Positions 45,419 through 58,779 are shown, counted from the first letter of the stretch. The stretch: DNA of 64,000 nucleotides from Platynereis dumerilii (GCA_026936325.1 JAPTHN010000003.1:83805506-83869505); one strand, 5' to 3'. Notes: a model not told the origin generated them from the letters alone. Translations and numbers: made by a program.

Positions 45419-48198
45419 AAATTACTTTTCCTCTCAATGTAAAGATAGCTGCGGAAATAGCTTGCTGAGTATTTGCTATGTCACCACAAAGCATATACCA
45501 TTGGGCTCTATCTAATCTGAAGTATGCTATGAACTGCCAACTGAGCCACATACTCACATTCTTTAGTTCTGTTTAACATGGTTTAGCTTGACCTCAATAG
45601 TGAAGGATTCCAATGGAGTGGATGTAGGGGGTTTTCCAGTACAGAGTGGCCTCTCTCTTTTTTTAAATGCTTGGCGGAAGAATATCAAGGACCCATTATA
45701 CAAATGAGGAAGGGGCATGAAATAACCAAAAGAGTCCTATGGATACAGGTAATACACTTGATGCGTGAATTTTTGGATAGCTTGAGCTGTTAGTCTGACT
45801 CTTAACAAAAAACTTCATAAAAATTCTCTGGAAAATGAGCGTGTTTGCCAAATACCAACAAGCTCTTTTTACATTGCCCCCACGCCCCATCCAAAACTGG
45901 CTATTGAGTATGCCACATATGCTACAAACTTAAACCAAATATAGTGTAATGGCATTGTCCATAAGGTGGGAATCTGACTTAACCCTCAAATACATTGTAC
46001 AATACTTCTGATGTTTACCATTGTGGTTGGTTTACAGAACATACATCATGTATTACATGTATACAAAATCAGGATAAGGAAGATCTATCAGAATATATGC
46101 AGGTCACCACTTCAAAGCTCGCTGATAGCAACGACATTAATTTTGTGGTCAGCTATATACAAATAGCAATGGTCCACACTGCACACCAGTCAGCATCTCC
46201 TCAGAAAATTACAGTGTTGAACTGTAGGAGGAATTGCAAAAGATAGCAAACTGAATAGTATTATTCCATATGAGCTCAGCTCACTGTTACTATAATCAAT
46301 AATGTGCTCAGATATCATTAGACATTGTCATGTTTATTAAAAAAAGAGATTACTTTTCCTTTTCAATTGTTACTGAATAAAAGCTTATCTTTGAATATTT
46401 TCCATATCAAATTCCCAGAATTATAATTTGGAAAATTCTGCAAGATTATAGACATATAATTATGTGAACAACTTTTTTGCTACGGCAGCCACCTCCCGAG
46501 CAAAAAACTGCAATCAATTTTTCGATGTCTTAATAAGATCACCAACGTCAATTTGCTCACTTGTCATGACGTGACAAGGTCAGGTTCGCAAAGAGGTTTG
46601 CAGGACTGTCATGAACGCTATTACGTGAAGTCACAGTCCACAAGAAATCTTGATTTGAAGTGTCAGGGCCTAGGTAGAGAAAAAGTGTGGTTCAGCTGCA
46701 GCAGTGATTTAAATTCACTGAATGTGAACTGAGAGACCTGAATGTACTCCCGCCTACATGTATATGTCAACTTGTAAGTGGAAGTCCAACAGAATTTGCT
46801 GTTCTCATATTAAGTGCACTTGTTTCACAAGGTAAAAGATGACTACAGGCTTGTCATAAAATTTTGTAAGTATTATATTGACATTTTACTTGCAGAACTT
46901 GATGTCAATTACTTAATTTAGAGTATACAGTTCTGACATAGGCAGGCTCAGTTTAATAGCTAGCCCAACAAAGACATCTTTTAAAAAATAACTCAAATGC
47001 TTGTTAGGCCTCATTACCATCAAGGAGAAAGCTTTCTTTAGTTTCAAGGTAATTATTTTGTGTTTGCATTTGCCTAATATACAGAGAGGCAGACAGAAAC
47101 AACAGTGACTTATTGGTGAATTCTCAAAAATTCAAAGTAAAATTCCCATCCATTACTTACATTGATACATGTAGGTATGATAGAGATGAGTATGTGACAT
47201 CCTTGACATACCAACTAAACTATTGTAATAATGCAAAAGGAATTTAGCAACTGTATAAATGTTGTCCATAAGCCAAACATACCATAAGGTGTCAGCTATA
47301 GTTGTTTATAATACTTTTTAAATACTTATGCATGAACCAAAAAATTAAAATTATTTATCTATCTATCTATCTAACAGCCAGAATTTGCAGTAACCTAAAT
47401 ATGGGCAGCGGGTTATTGAACAAGAAGAAATCCAATAAAAAGAAATTTTCCTAAATAAGTGATTAAAGTAGTACCATACGGGCATTCCCAAGGACGAAAA
47501 CAAAACATGAAGAAGCTAGATCATGTCAGTTTCCCCAAAGCAACCCATAACCATGCATCTCAATTGCAAGGAATTATATGGAACCTCACAGACTATAAGC
47601 TGATTAAAAAGAATTCATGTTGCCTGCAAACAAAGAAAATAAATCCTCCCTAATATGACATGGCATACAAGTAGCCTCATTGTCACCTCTTCTTTTGCTT
47701 TGATGTTGCTTCTATGAGCAATAATCCCAGCAAATGGAAGCAGGATTTTATCAAGATTCATAACAATGCTCTTTTAAAAGTGTGATTAAGGATGTTGGTC
47801 ATAGAAAATAATTGCATCTATCACAAGATCCCAGAGATATTCCTCAGCATGAATATTGTGGTTGTTTTGATGGAGTTATGGAATGAGGTACAGTTCAGAA
47901 AATAAAATAAAAATCATTTCAGCTTTTCTATGATGACATTCATGGATCTTCACCAAAAAAAGTTGATTCCTCCCTTTAAATTTGTCGCACAATACAATCA
48001 TTCTATTTACAGTTTAAGATGTGAATTACACATTTTTCTACTAGCTGAAATCCTGGCACAATACAAAAAGATTGAGTAAAAGCTGAGCTGAGCTCCAAAA
48101 TGGAAAGCTGTTTTGATGTTAGAATGTGCCCCAGGGTAGACAGCACATCACAAATGGATTTGTATCACAAAGAAACAGGACAAAAGATTTTAGATCTG

Positions 48199-48358
48199 TT
48201 ACTGCAATTTCAACAAGAATGAGTTGCTTGGACCACTTGCTACGTAGTTTCCAATCTTACTCTGATTGGTTGATGATCAGTTATGGACCAATCAGAGGAA
48301 GTTAAAATGCTACGTAGCAAGTAGCCTTTCAACTCATACTAATTGAAATTGCAGTAAT
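48199..48358. mobile_element. Palindromic MITE, possibly Tc1/mariner-type
   Basis: Arms of about 70 bases run from TACTGCAATTTCAA to TTGAAATTGCAGTA, with CTTGCTACGTAG and CTACGTAGCAAG and TCTGATTGG and CCAATCAGA pairing inside, around a loop near 48,280. A TA on each side fits a Tc1/mariner target, though the end points are ambiguous. It has no coding capacity. Confidence 0.65.
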
Positions 48359-51300
48359 ACAACGTCAGCTAAATACCGCTGCTGATGTTGATTTGTGGCT
48401 ATTTATATAGTTCTCAAATGTACGAATAGTGGCAAATCTTACTCTAGACCCTTCAGCATCTGCTCAAGGCAGTTGCGCTTAATTTTATGATGGATAAATG
48501 GCTGGAAAGAAGTACATGATTTTGACAATAGATAAAGGTAGCCAGTCAATTGACAGAAAGGTAAACAGCTAGATCCATAAATTGATAGATTGAAAGACAG
48601 ATAAAAAAAACTGTTCAAAGTGCAGATGGATAGTCAGACAGAATCGATTCATTTTCAGTATTTTTAACTCACCATAGCAGACAGGGTTAAAATTTGCGGC
48701 CCTTTGTTCTGTAGTACACAGGGAAGGGTATCCCGTATGCAATTTGCTGTGTCCATGGAAATAACATTTTGACAGGAACTGCGTTTGCATAATTCCATCC
48801 TCAGGGAAAGTGTGAGTTTTGGTTAAGAATCCAAAGATCTCTCAGCTCTCTACAACAAATTGCAAAGTATTGTTGCAAAAAGGCATTAATGCACTGTCAC
48901 TGGCTGCAAGGAAGCAATTTGCCACATTATCAAGGGCAGTAAGGGACATGATGCACAGATTGCACTCTTGGGTAGTGCCCTATGCAGTGACAGCAGTGTG
49001 TATAATCCTTTCATGACATCCATGAAGTTGGCTTGGTTTTATGGTAAGTTGTGATAATTTTCAGAGCCTTCTTAGCTTGGCTTGCTCTTCTGGCAGATGA
49101 TTGTCCAAGATACTGACGAAACAAGACAAATTGCTCTGTCTTGTCTGGTTAAGCCATGAAAAAATGCTATTGCAAGAAAATAGTTTTATTTGCACTCTCG
49201 TATTTACATCATATAGGATTGTGAGACATTCGTTGAGCAATGATTAATTACCAATAGAATTATATTTTATGAAACTGTGTTGTGTACAACACAATGCTCT
49301 TAAATGTTGCAGGACGAGTGAACAAAAATAATCCAGTTTAGCAGACATATTTATTGTATCTACTTGTAGTCCTCTTTTTCTCCCAAGACACATCTGAACT
49401 GTCACATGACATTGATGACACCATCATTCAGGGGGGAGTAGTTCAGACATGTTCTTCAGCTGTAGAAACCTCTTTCTGGGAAAGAGCCCCTGGAGTGAGA
49501 GGGCAACCGAGCTTCCTGTCAGGGGTTCAATTCCCTGTATGAAGGCAGAATACAAAAGAAGATATGCAAAAAATGAACATTTTATAGTAAAAAGCAAGTT
49601 TTCGACTGGTTTGGCTTCCCAGGAGTATGAAGGGATTGATAGAGAAGGTAGAGCATACTTTGACAGATCGCTTGGGAGGATTATTAGACAAGATATAGGC
49701 ACATTGACTATAGGCAGAGATTACCTATAAAGGTTTATGTTGTCTTGAATGGTGATATAGTGGATTATGTACCTTCCTGTAACACCCATTATGTCTTATT
49801 AAATATTATGACATAGATGGGATCTTTAAGTTGCACAGACATGGATAATTAATTGGCTAATGTGCTAGGGATGCCTTATCCTATCTCTCATCTGATCAAG
49901 GTGCAGCTGGGATGGCTCCTTGCCAGGCCATTTTAGAAAACAAGCCAGATAAGGAAGTCATTTACTCCTCATAATTATGGTCTGCCTCTTAAAACTATCA
50001 AAGCCTTACTTTTTGCCCAATTCAATGTACCATGGAAAAAATATATTTAATAAATTAATCTTCATTGAGATTTTTTTTAAACATTACTAGATGACTGCAT
50101 ACTTATACACTTTTAAAATTATTTGTCAAACTAAAAATAATTACTAACAGGAGTTGACAAAAAGAATAAAACAGTTCACAAATCAGACATAAGGTGGATG
50201 TAATGAGGAAGGAGTTGAGTGAAAGTGCCTTGTGAAGGATGCAAATGTTTGTGAATTATTTCCATCATGAATAATGCTTTTGCCCTATCAGCATTGATGT
50301 TTTTCTTCGCATTGGTCTAATGTGGAAAGAAGCAGTGAGACATTGCATAGACAGAATGCTGATGATGAAAGGAAAGAAGTCGCCTTGAAAGACAAGTGAA
50401 AAGGTAGATTCCGGACTGGTTGGCCTGATCATTCTTCATGCAGATTAACAGCCAGACAGATGAATAATACCAAATTTTAAAGAAAAATATAGTAGCTTAG
50501 ATCTCATACTCTTGCTTAGCCATGTTTAAGTTGTGGTTAATCAACTTTACTTACCTGGGTGTTTGTTTTATTCGCTGGTGATGTTTAATTAAAATTATAC
50601 ATCACCAAGATACTTATACCATTGGAAAAACCGGTATCTAACTGACAATATTGCATGTTACAGGCGATTTCATCACCACGCGATTCTTGTCAGTCACACT
50701 TGGCTGTGAGGAATCAATGCTAAACAAGCAGTTACTACGTTTGACAAATGCAATGTGTGTCATTCTGTTGCTTCTAAACCAATCAGTGCACAAACATACT
50801 CTCTTGGCATCTTAGAAAAAGACCTACTTCAGCAGATGTTACATATTTTAACAACATGAGAAATGGTGTTATCTGGAAGCCCCCTAGTGTTCATACTAAA
50901 CTCCCCTGGTGTGGAAAGTTCTTGTTGGCCAATTATGCCACATATTTCTTCTATCCAACTTGTCAGAATATTAACTGGAAAGTTATGATCCACAATTTTC
51001 TTCTGGCTGAGTTTTTCTACCTGGCATATTTGTTACTTTGAGTGCACAAACTGTAGATAATTTCTTGGCGGTAGTTTAGGTTTTTTATCTTCCTACACTC
51101 CTGTTTACGATCTTTTTTGTGAAGTTCTTGTTTCGTTTGGTACTGCATTCAGCCTTATTTCTTGGAAGTATTTGTTTTGTTACTTAACATGCCATCATTC
51201 GACCTTTTTTTACACTTTCAAGCTATGCTCTAAATTTGCTGATCATATCACAAAATGATTTACAACTTTCGCCTGAATTCTGGTCGTTGTATCTTCTGCT

Positions 51301-51376
51301 GCCTTTTGGGAGTCACAGTTGCACTTTTTAAAACAATTCAATCTGGCTTTACTGCACTCTTTCTACCTTCATCATT

Positions 51377-51590
51377 GGAGAAGGTTGGTCTAGGTGTTGT
51401 GTGCAGGGCTGCCAATCAATTTGCGAGTGTTTCGAATCCAGCTCTTGTCGGATCAGCTGGGCCTTGTTGGACGGCTTTTTCAGTTATCCTTTGCCTCATT
51501 GCTGTGTCTTCCTCCTGTTCTAATTAGCTTTCCAAGTGCATGAATACAGGATGTAAAGCCCCAATCACCCATCTCCCATCATCATCTAAG
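51377..51590 (+). repeat. tRNA-derived SINE, family with GTAAAGCCCC 3' end
   Basis: The head has A-box-like GGTTGGTCTAGGTG and B-box-like GTTTCGAATCC about 45 bases apart. The body contains CCTCATTGCTGTGTCTTCC, and the 3' end reads GTGCATGAATACAGGATG, then TAAAGCCCC and CATC-type repeats. Block A copy 1 has the empty site near 3,439. A minus-strand member at 60,432-60,641 matches throughout. Confidence 0.75.
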
Positions 51591-53511
51591 CTTTTTGGCA
51601 TTCACAGTCTTCTTTCTACTTTCTTCTTCTATTCTCTTTTTCCCGCTTTCTTTTCTTTCAAATTAAATTCCAGATTTCGTTTCAGCACTAGTATTTATTC
51701 ACTTTGAGGTCATTTCCAGATCTCAGTCTGCTAATCATTCCATATAAGATTCCTACCCGGTTAACAATTTAAAAGAGAAATCAAATAGAGTCCACATGCT
51801 GCTTGAAAACAACATGGTCCATTCACTCTTCAGTGAGAAATAAATGCTCAACATACAAGCTTGCCAAGAGGGTTCTGAAATTCTGTTTATGTGAATTCGA
51901 CTTCCTAATTTGGCAGGTAGACCCATCTGTTGACATAAACTTCTATTAACCACCAATAAATTGCCCATATTATTCCAGTGGCAGGCGAGTACTGGATTCA
52001 AGACAGTTGGAGATTATGCAATTCTGCTGAGTCTGCTTTTCAGCAGGACAAATGCTGTATGCTTCTAAGATTAACTCTCTTTCCTTATTTAGCTTTCCTA
52101 TTTTTGGATTGAATTCTTTTCTGGACATATATGACAAACTTACGGCACTGTAAAATGTATATTGTGTTCAATACCCTAACCGTACATCCATTTTCATCCG
52201 CAAAGAAATTTTCTATTCACAATGAGTTGTGCATTCTCACCTTTGGAACATCACTTATCTTTTGAAGTATAATGACTTCGAGTCAAAGTTATAATCAGAT
52301 ATTGATATGGGCATAATTCACTGAAGAATCACAGAAATATAACTCACAAAATTAATTTTCTTGTTCTGTTCTCTGTCAGTGATGTTACAAACTGTTCAAA
52401 ATTTAATACAATTTAACAAATCATTGCAAATTAGCCTAGAGAAACACCGGCAAACATAGAGAGTAGAACTTTTTTATAACTTCATGGCAAGTGCCAGAGG
52501 AATTGACTGCAGTAATCGTTAAGCATTTGCAGTAGCTGCATAAATTATGGTTTATATCTGCACTTTGCACATAATACCGACTCTGCATCCCTCTAAGGAA
52601 GGGAAATGAAGTTATTTATAGATTAATCCTCTGCTAAACCTGTTTTGAATCTGTCCTTACACAAGCTCCAAGCTTTTTTGTGTGTCGCTTAAAGAATTCC
52701 GGGACGCAACCAATGATTTATACTAGCAGAGGGGTCTTCAATAGGCCCAGGTGCGCATCAGTTACATCAGGATTAGGGTCTAGAAAGCACTTTCAGTGTG
52801 CCACAAATACTGATTTGGATTAATTTTTTTTTTCTTCTAACCTCTGCCTACTTGTATCAGCTTGCTGTCATCGAAATATATCATTTATTAAGCAACTGTA
52901 ATGTGCTAGGATGCCATTGTCAGATTCTGAAGTGCTTTGGCCTCTCCTGGTCATTGGTTGGATTTTGGTTCGAGGATATAATGTATCTCTTAAATCTTGA
53001 ATCTTGATGACTTTGTTTTTAACAGGCAGGGAATTCTTTTGGACTTGAATCAGTGTCTATATATATATGTTATCCCAAAAATATTATCTGAATATTTTTA
53101 ATTTTGACTTTATCAAGAAAATGATAATTCTTGATTCCCGTCTGGTGGCATAAAGCAACAAGTTAAATATAAATGAATAGGAAAAACTATGATCATTGGG
53201 TAACTGCTGTTTGGAACTTAGCTAAAATCTCATTAGCTTTGCTGTCAGTCTCATTTATCCAGTATGACATATATGACACATCTATGATGCGCCTATGACA
53301 TGTCTATGCTGCTTGATGTCACCAGGGATCAATTTGGAAACCAGCTGTCAGTTTTGGTTGCCATGGTAATGAGGCTAATTACCATAGGTGGCAGCACATC
53401 CATTGCTTTAGTGGATGAGATATATATTTCTATGATTAAGGGACTGTTCTCAGCGTTGTATTGTTAATAGATCACTAGTAGTAATTTCACTCTAAATTTC
53501 CATTTTCCATT

Positions 53512-53636
53512 GCAAAATGCACACATGTATCTAATGTATTGTTTTCTTTATTTCAGGTGTGTATACTTGGTATTTTCAGGTGTGTATACTTGCAAAATGC
53601 ACACATGTATCTAATGTATTGTTTTCTTTATTTCAG
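53512..53636. repeat. Tandem duplication around a splice-acceptor-like site
   Basis: The stretch from TGCAAAATGCACACATG recurs at an offset of 80 bases (53,511 and 53,591). The phrase CAGGTGTGTATACTTG occurs three times (CAG at 53,554, 53,577 and 53,634). Block A copy 1 has a single version. The duplication lies directly before the possible 51-base exon. Confidence 0.7.
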
Positions 53637-53687
53637 GTGTGTATACTTGGTATTTTCAATTGAAATTTCGAATTTTTTCATCGAAAG
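53637..53687 (+). other. Possible 51-base exon in block A copy 2
   Basis: This is the partner of 10,995-11,045: same length, TTTCAG before, GTATGT after. The shared frame encodes CVYLVFSIEISNFFIE. The evidence is only positional. Confidence 0.2.
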
Positions 53688-54836
53688 GTATGTTGAAAAA
53701 TTACTATCAAATGGTAGGCAAAGATGTGTTGCTGTTGACACTGCCAATTAACAGAATGCAAGCCACATTGAGTTACTTTAAAAACTTGATGATTTGCAAA
53801 TATAAATCAGTTAACACATAAAGCAATTTGTGTTCTGTGCCTTATAAATTAAAAGTACACAGTGGTTTATGCAAAATATTTAAATGTTATCAAAACGGAA
53901 ATGTAGGTTACACCAGCGCAGGTTTCAAACTGCTCTCTGCCATGAATAACTGATGTGTTGGTTGAGTTATGTAACTCATATATTGAACATCTAGAAACTT
54001 TCTCTTTAAACTCATTCCGTTTGAGCAACTGCATCTGAAGTTTGAAAAAATAGATCTATTAACTTCTGTCAACTGCTGAAATAAGCGTTTCTAAAGAGAA
54101 AGTTTTCAAAATACAGATATAACTAAAAGTTGTGATACCAAATTTAGTAACACAATCAGAAGAGACAGTATTTGTTGGTTTTATGAACCTTTTCATTTTG
54201 GGTTAATTTTTTTTTGTTAAGCCATAAATTGACTTCAGGAAAGTGGCCAATGCAAAAATAAAAATTGAAATAGCCCCGTTCATAATTACATGTAAATTCT
54301 GAGGTATAATTTTGCTTCAAAGAATTTAATACTGTGCCAACACTACACTGCCTTCTTGCTGTTGTCTCTATTGAGCCTGGTCAGTAAATATAGGATGCAA
54401 AGCCATGTGATCCACACTCCATCTGATGTGAAAGGGGTATCTATAAATCTCATGGAAATAGAATAAGGAAATGATAGTGTCAAAGTACCTTCCATTGACA
54501 ATGACAGCCTTGATTCAGTAAAGACTAGGAGCCCAGAACATACATTAATTGCTGTTCACAGAACAACCTCTATTCAATCAAGATATTGCAAAGTAAAAAA
54601 AATCGCATATAATGGACTGGGAATTAATTGAAATTAATTTTAAAGCAGAGAGTTTGTCATGTGTCTCAAAATACATTGAAAACGTAAGACCTTACACAAC
54701 ACATGTGGCATTCACCGATATATTTTCCATCTACATCTTCTATGTTTGCCAAGTACACAACAGCAATGTCAATAGACCCAAATAATGGCATCACAACCCT
54801 GAATCAGCTCTGAGACATTGACAATGTCATTGTTTC

Positions 54837-55046
54837 ATGTTGTTAGGGGCACATATAGCGCCATCTATAACATCAAGTGACACCATTCCATTACCAGCCA
54901 ATGTTTGGCTTGGTCTTAACAATGGACTGGTCCATGATGAGTTTGTTTCCGGTTCCTTGCCCAAGAGGCAGCCCACCAACATAGGTCTGTTTACAAAAGG
55001 CCTGGTTCACTCAAGTGTTCGGATGAAGTGTCACATGACAGCCTAA
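54837..55046 (+). other. Strongly conserved segment, second copy
   Basis: This is the partner of 12,948-13,166, open for 69 codons with PLPANVWLGLNN and HDEFVSGSLPKRQP unchanged. See that entry for the evidence for and against coding. Confidence 0.3.
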
Positions 55047-55240
55047 GTCATGTGATTCCCATCTTATTCTCATCTAATTTGTACTATGTAGTTATTGGAG
55101 TACTCAAAGGAATGGCTATGTACAGGCTTATATTAGCTTCATCATTCTGCTCTCTGCAACTACATTGTCCTCATCTTAAATTGGCTTCATAGCATCACAA
55201 CCCTGAAGAGAAATGGTTTCTTCTCACAAAGATGTGTCAT

Positions 55241-55399
55241 TATGCAATGACACTCGTGCCACAATGATTGTGATGCTTCTTTATTGTTTATGTTCCTGGG
55301 TTTAGTTGCAGAGTTGATTGAGTAGCATCTGTTCCTGTACGCTGTTTTTCAATTTTAATTTGCTAATCGCTGAAACAGGTATATATTCGAGAGAACAAG
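55241..55399. other. Junction between A2 and D1
   Basis: A short transition with no match seen elsewhere in the window and no gene. Confidence 0.4.
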
Positions 55400-56953
55400 G
55401 GTATCTCATTCAACATATATTAAGTTGTGCTGCTTTCTGAGGGGCATCTTATGATTGAACTTTCTATTTTACCCTTCAGTACCCAATACAGTGTTTCTTT
55501 AAAGGAATCAATATGTCAACAAACTTTCGCTTCAAAATGTATCTTAATCTCAACTGCCTACTCAGCATTTTCTATTATATTGATCAATCTAAAGCACACG
55601 TTTAAATGTAGATGTGAAATATTTGAGATGGCATGCCAAATAGTATTAAATCATTTCACCTGTCTTTACAAACGCTGTCTACCTGAAGCTCTCAAACAAT
55701 AATGCTCTGAAATTCATTGACACAATTGTTTTTATTGATTTTCGTAAAAGAGATTCCTTTGCAACTACATTGAAGGGTGTGTCATGAATCATGTGCATAT
55801 ATGTACAGTAGCTTGAATAAAATTATTGCATGATCATGATGAATCATCATTTATCAGAAGAACTATCGAATGATTGAAAGAAATAAATGCCACATGAAAG
55901 GATTTCCAGTACAGTAAAGTGATAACTCTATATATATAAAAATATATATGCTTCGCGTTCAGCAACTAATGAAGTGAACATACAGTGAAAAAAAACCAGA
56001 TATATTTAAGTCCTGAGGATTGATATTATTCACAACCAAGCTCATTTTTAGCATTCTCTGGGCAAGTACTTTCATACATGTGTGACAAGGTTTCATTTGG
56101 TGTCTGAGATTTCATCAGGTGACTGCCTGATGGCACCAACAGAAGATTTGATCTCTGAGTCAATTGTTGTTATGAACTCGAAAATTAATTTCTCCAACAT
56201 CATGTCCTTGTATTAGCTTTGTCTTTTTCTCCTTACTTCTCACATAGGCTTGCGATGACACTTTGGTGAGCTCATGGTAGCTTTTACTTATTTCACCAGG
56301 GACGTTTTTGCCTCTAGCGGTCTTTATTTGCCTTCTCCTGATTTAATTTTTGCTTGATGTGGGGACGCACAGTCACAATGCCACTGCCTATCCATATTTA
56401 ATGGGATCCTTTCACAACAGACATGTCTGCATGCATAGGGAATGTCACAATATGCACAGTCAGTGTATTTTCCTCTTATTTGGGCATAATATTGCATCAG
56501 TATATTGTATATTCCTGTATTCTTATGGTAATGGAACTCTTTTTATTGAGTATTGTATTGGGGAATAATGGATTTATATTCATCCAAATGAAGGCCATGT
56601 TCTTTTTCTGAATATGTTGCCGTGCAATTCTTCCATAGATCATTTACTGTTATAGAATAATTGCAGTAGCCCATAATGAGTAAAATGATCCAGGAATTGT
56701 CCCTGTGATCAGGACTTACTTTCATTTTCCACAGAAAAAATGCTTTGTGTTATTTGGTGTGCATTACAGCAGCAAAGACGTTTTTGAAAGGTTATCAGTT
56801 TTGCGACAGAACGAAAGTGCTAAATAAGCAGCATAAGAGTGATACTCAATGAAACAACCAAAATCAAGTTGAAAAACAGTCTTCTTGCATTCGGATGGTT
56901 TACTATAACTTACTCTATAGTGTGAAAAGCTGTTACAAAAACAAAATTATTAG

Positions 56954-57130
56954 GTTACACTGCGTATCAAATCACCCTGGGCCATGAGGGAACCAGTGTC
57001 ATATGAAATTGCTTTTGGAGATTCCTGTGACTTTCTCGGCCTTCAAACTATTGAGCACTCTAGCCTAAGAAGTCTGGCTAGTGTTGAAGGCTGCTGGCTG
57101 CAAATGTTTGAGGATTTAATTGACCAGTAG
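56954..57130 (+). pseudogene. Best-preserved copy of the EIAFG exon candidate (D1)
   Basis: The frame is open from 56,954 to a stop at 57,128. An ATG at 56,984 gives 48 codons: MREPVSYEIAFGDSCDF, LGLQTIEHSSLRSLASVEG, CWLQMFEDLIDQ. Three other copies share this DNA with the same frame over part of its length. D2 agrees almost throughout, apart from a stop after GL, and continues FFRLAWTELHIDKL beyond the point where D1 stops. Frame sharing across four copies supports descent from a coding exon. No family is recognised. Confidence 0.35.
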
Positions 57131-57284
57131 TTTAGACTTACTCGGGAAGAGTTTGTAAGTTTGTGAAATACTGTACTCTCAAAACGTTACAAGCATAATA
57201 ACTTAATAAGTCAAGTCTGGAGGAATGTTTTATAATTTAATACAATGCAGAAAAGTGCCAGCTGAGGGAGCCTCTGTCCCACAA

Positions 57285-57370
57285 TGGCTAAATTAGTGTC
57301 TTTAGTAAAGTGCATAAATAGAGGACATAGAGCCCCAGTCACCTATCAGTGTCCGTCCATCAGCCATAGA
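57285..57370 (+). repeat. SINE 3' remnant in D1
   Basis: The phrase GTGCATAAATAGAGGACAT, then AGAGCCCCAGTCACC and CATC-type ending, matches the 3' end of the SINE at 51,377-51,590. The tRNA-like head is not recognisable. Confidence 0.45.
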
Positions 57371-57689
57371 AACTGGTTGATGACTGAAGGCTTTGTAAAA
57401 AAAAACCAAAAAAAACAATCAAAGTTATTTTGTGCTTTGGGATGTCTGAATTATTTATTCAATGTGATTTGCAAACAAGAAGGGCTGTTTTACTAGTTTT
57501 AGGGATTGCTTCTATGCAGTACTATCCATAGTCAAGAGCCTAAGGGTTTTATTATTTTCTCAAAATCTATGGCCATCTGTTTAATTTGTTAAAAGGGAAC
57601 ATTTTCAGATAATCTTGACTATTTCTATCAAAACATTTCAAGGAGGTTAATTGTGAAGATAATCTGTGGGATTGATTTCTACATAATCT

Positions 57690-58110
57690 ATAGCAGAGAG
57701 TCATGCAATGTGAAGCTGTGATTTCAATGCCGCTGATTCAGGTAGAAAACTGTTTTGGGTGATAGGCCCAGGTGCATGAAGGTTACATCCAGTCTTTTGG
57801 ATACCTGATGATGTTGTAATGTCCTGATACTGCACTATTGCAATCTATAGTTTGTGGGTTCAGATAAAAGTTGAATTCCATTGTTTATTATCCTGTCTCA
57901 GAGCAATTCTTGCACAGCAGAAATAGTAGACATAGACAGATGACAAAGTCTAAATTGTATCTCCTGAGACGCATAGGTCACAGTCACGGAATTCAAGATT
58001 TGATTTCCTGTAATGTGGAGTGCAGGTACGTAGAAAGACTGCCAGAAAGGTGCATTGAGGTTAAGTTGTGTCTTCAAATACACTGTTCGGTCACCATGAA
58101 TAAATGCTAA
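57690..58110. repeat. Two copies of a motif of about 275 bases (D1)
   Basis: A sequence starting around GAGTCATGCAATGTGAAGC and ending GGTGCATGAAGGTTA (57,690-57,790) returns in diverged form at 57,965-58,070 (CACAGTCACGGAATTC to GGTGCATTGAGGTTA). D2 has the same pair near 62,095 and 62,390, and blocks C have one each near 28,175 and 43,135. It is non-coding as far as I can see. Confidence 0.45.
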
Positions 58111-58140
58111 AAGAGAGATAGTATAGTCGAAGAAAGAGAG

Positions 58141-58779
58141 CAATAACTATTTAGGTATCAATAATGATTGATGTCAGAAATTTTGTCAAAAGTGCTAATT
58201 TTTACTTTAAATCTTTATAGCTGTTGTTATTACAAGGCTTATTTGAGGTATATTTTTATCCAAATTTAACACATCCACGCATGCTCTAGCGCGCAAATCC
58301 ATGCTTTTTGGATGTGCAAGATTTGACACATACACGCGCGTGGATGTGTGAACACGCGCACGCGCGTAGATTCTGGATGCGTGTATATGCTATAAAGCGC
58401 ATCTGTGGACATGTTTTATAGGGCATGTGTGCAGTTTGAATAATGACAACCATGAGACAGTGGTGTAGCTAGAACCTGTCAGTGGGGGCCCAAGGGAGGC
58501 CGGGTCTGATCAATCATAGATTTCTTCCCATAGCTAGGTATGCCACTGCCCGAAGGGGCTCCTGTGACTCCTTGACATATATATGCTAATTTGGTCTTAA
58601 TTATATGAGTTCTTGCTTCTGTAATAATCACTTTTTCATTACATTTTTGACCGTACAGGAGGGATTGCATGTCAAAGGAAACGTCTATATAAATTACTGT
58701 TGGGGTTGTCCCATAATGCAGGAACCACTTCATTTTCGTAGTGTTGTTGCAGTAGGTAGTTTTAACCATGTAAATGCCA
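58141..58779. other. Spacer between D1 and D2
   Basis: This spacer contains a CpG-rich stretch (58,265-58,420) with alternating purine-pyrimidine runs such as CACGCGCACGCGCG and inverted CACATCCACGC and GCGTGGATGTG. It also contains a short hAT-like MITE remnant. No gene is visible. Confidence 0.5.
58458..58548. mobile_element. Short hAT-like MITE remnant
   Basis: The left end CAGTGGTGTAGCTAG and right end CTAGGTATGCCACTG are inverted with three mismatches and are of a known hAT end type. It is only 91 bases long, and no 8-base flanking duplication remains. Confidence 0.4.

Larger units (their letters stand above)
45419..55240. repeat. Block A, copy 2 of the large tandem array
   Basis: This is the partner of 1-13,320. 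It lacks the LINE, hAT-like element, TTAA MITE and foldback element of copy 1. It carries its own extra 1.8 kb (about 47,900-49,700) with a palindromic MITE, plus a SINE at 51,377. Part of the extra region, 48,730-49,010, resembles block C (GTTTGCATAATTC and AATGCACTGTCA phrases), which suggests older rearrangement within the array. Confidence 0.85.
55400..58140. repeat. Block D, copy 1 (diverged tandem pair)
   Basis: This block aligns in order with 58,780-62,520. Anchor pairs are 55,655/58,990, 55,770/59,100, 56,300/60,770, 56,430/60,920, 57,000/61,290 and 57,770/62,180. Its second half is also a distant relative of the end of block B plus block C (the EIAFG segment, then TTCTATGCA and GAAGCTGTGATTTC phrases), so D is an older offshoot of the same array. 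Short frames such as 55,427-55,702 are not conserved in copy 2. Confidence 0.75.

Noticed and set aside
56350-56611. Overlapping 62- and 72-codon frames in D1 with a partial match in D2 (60,894-61,100)
   Set aside because: A frame with ECHNMHSQCI is shared, but most differences are non-silent and the ends do not agree, so the match reflects DNA homology only.
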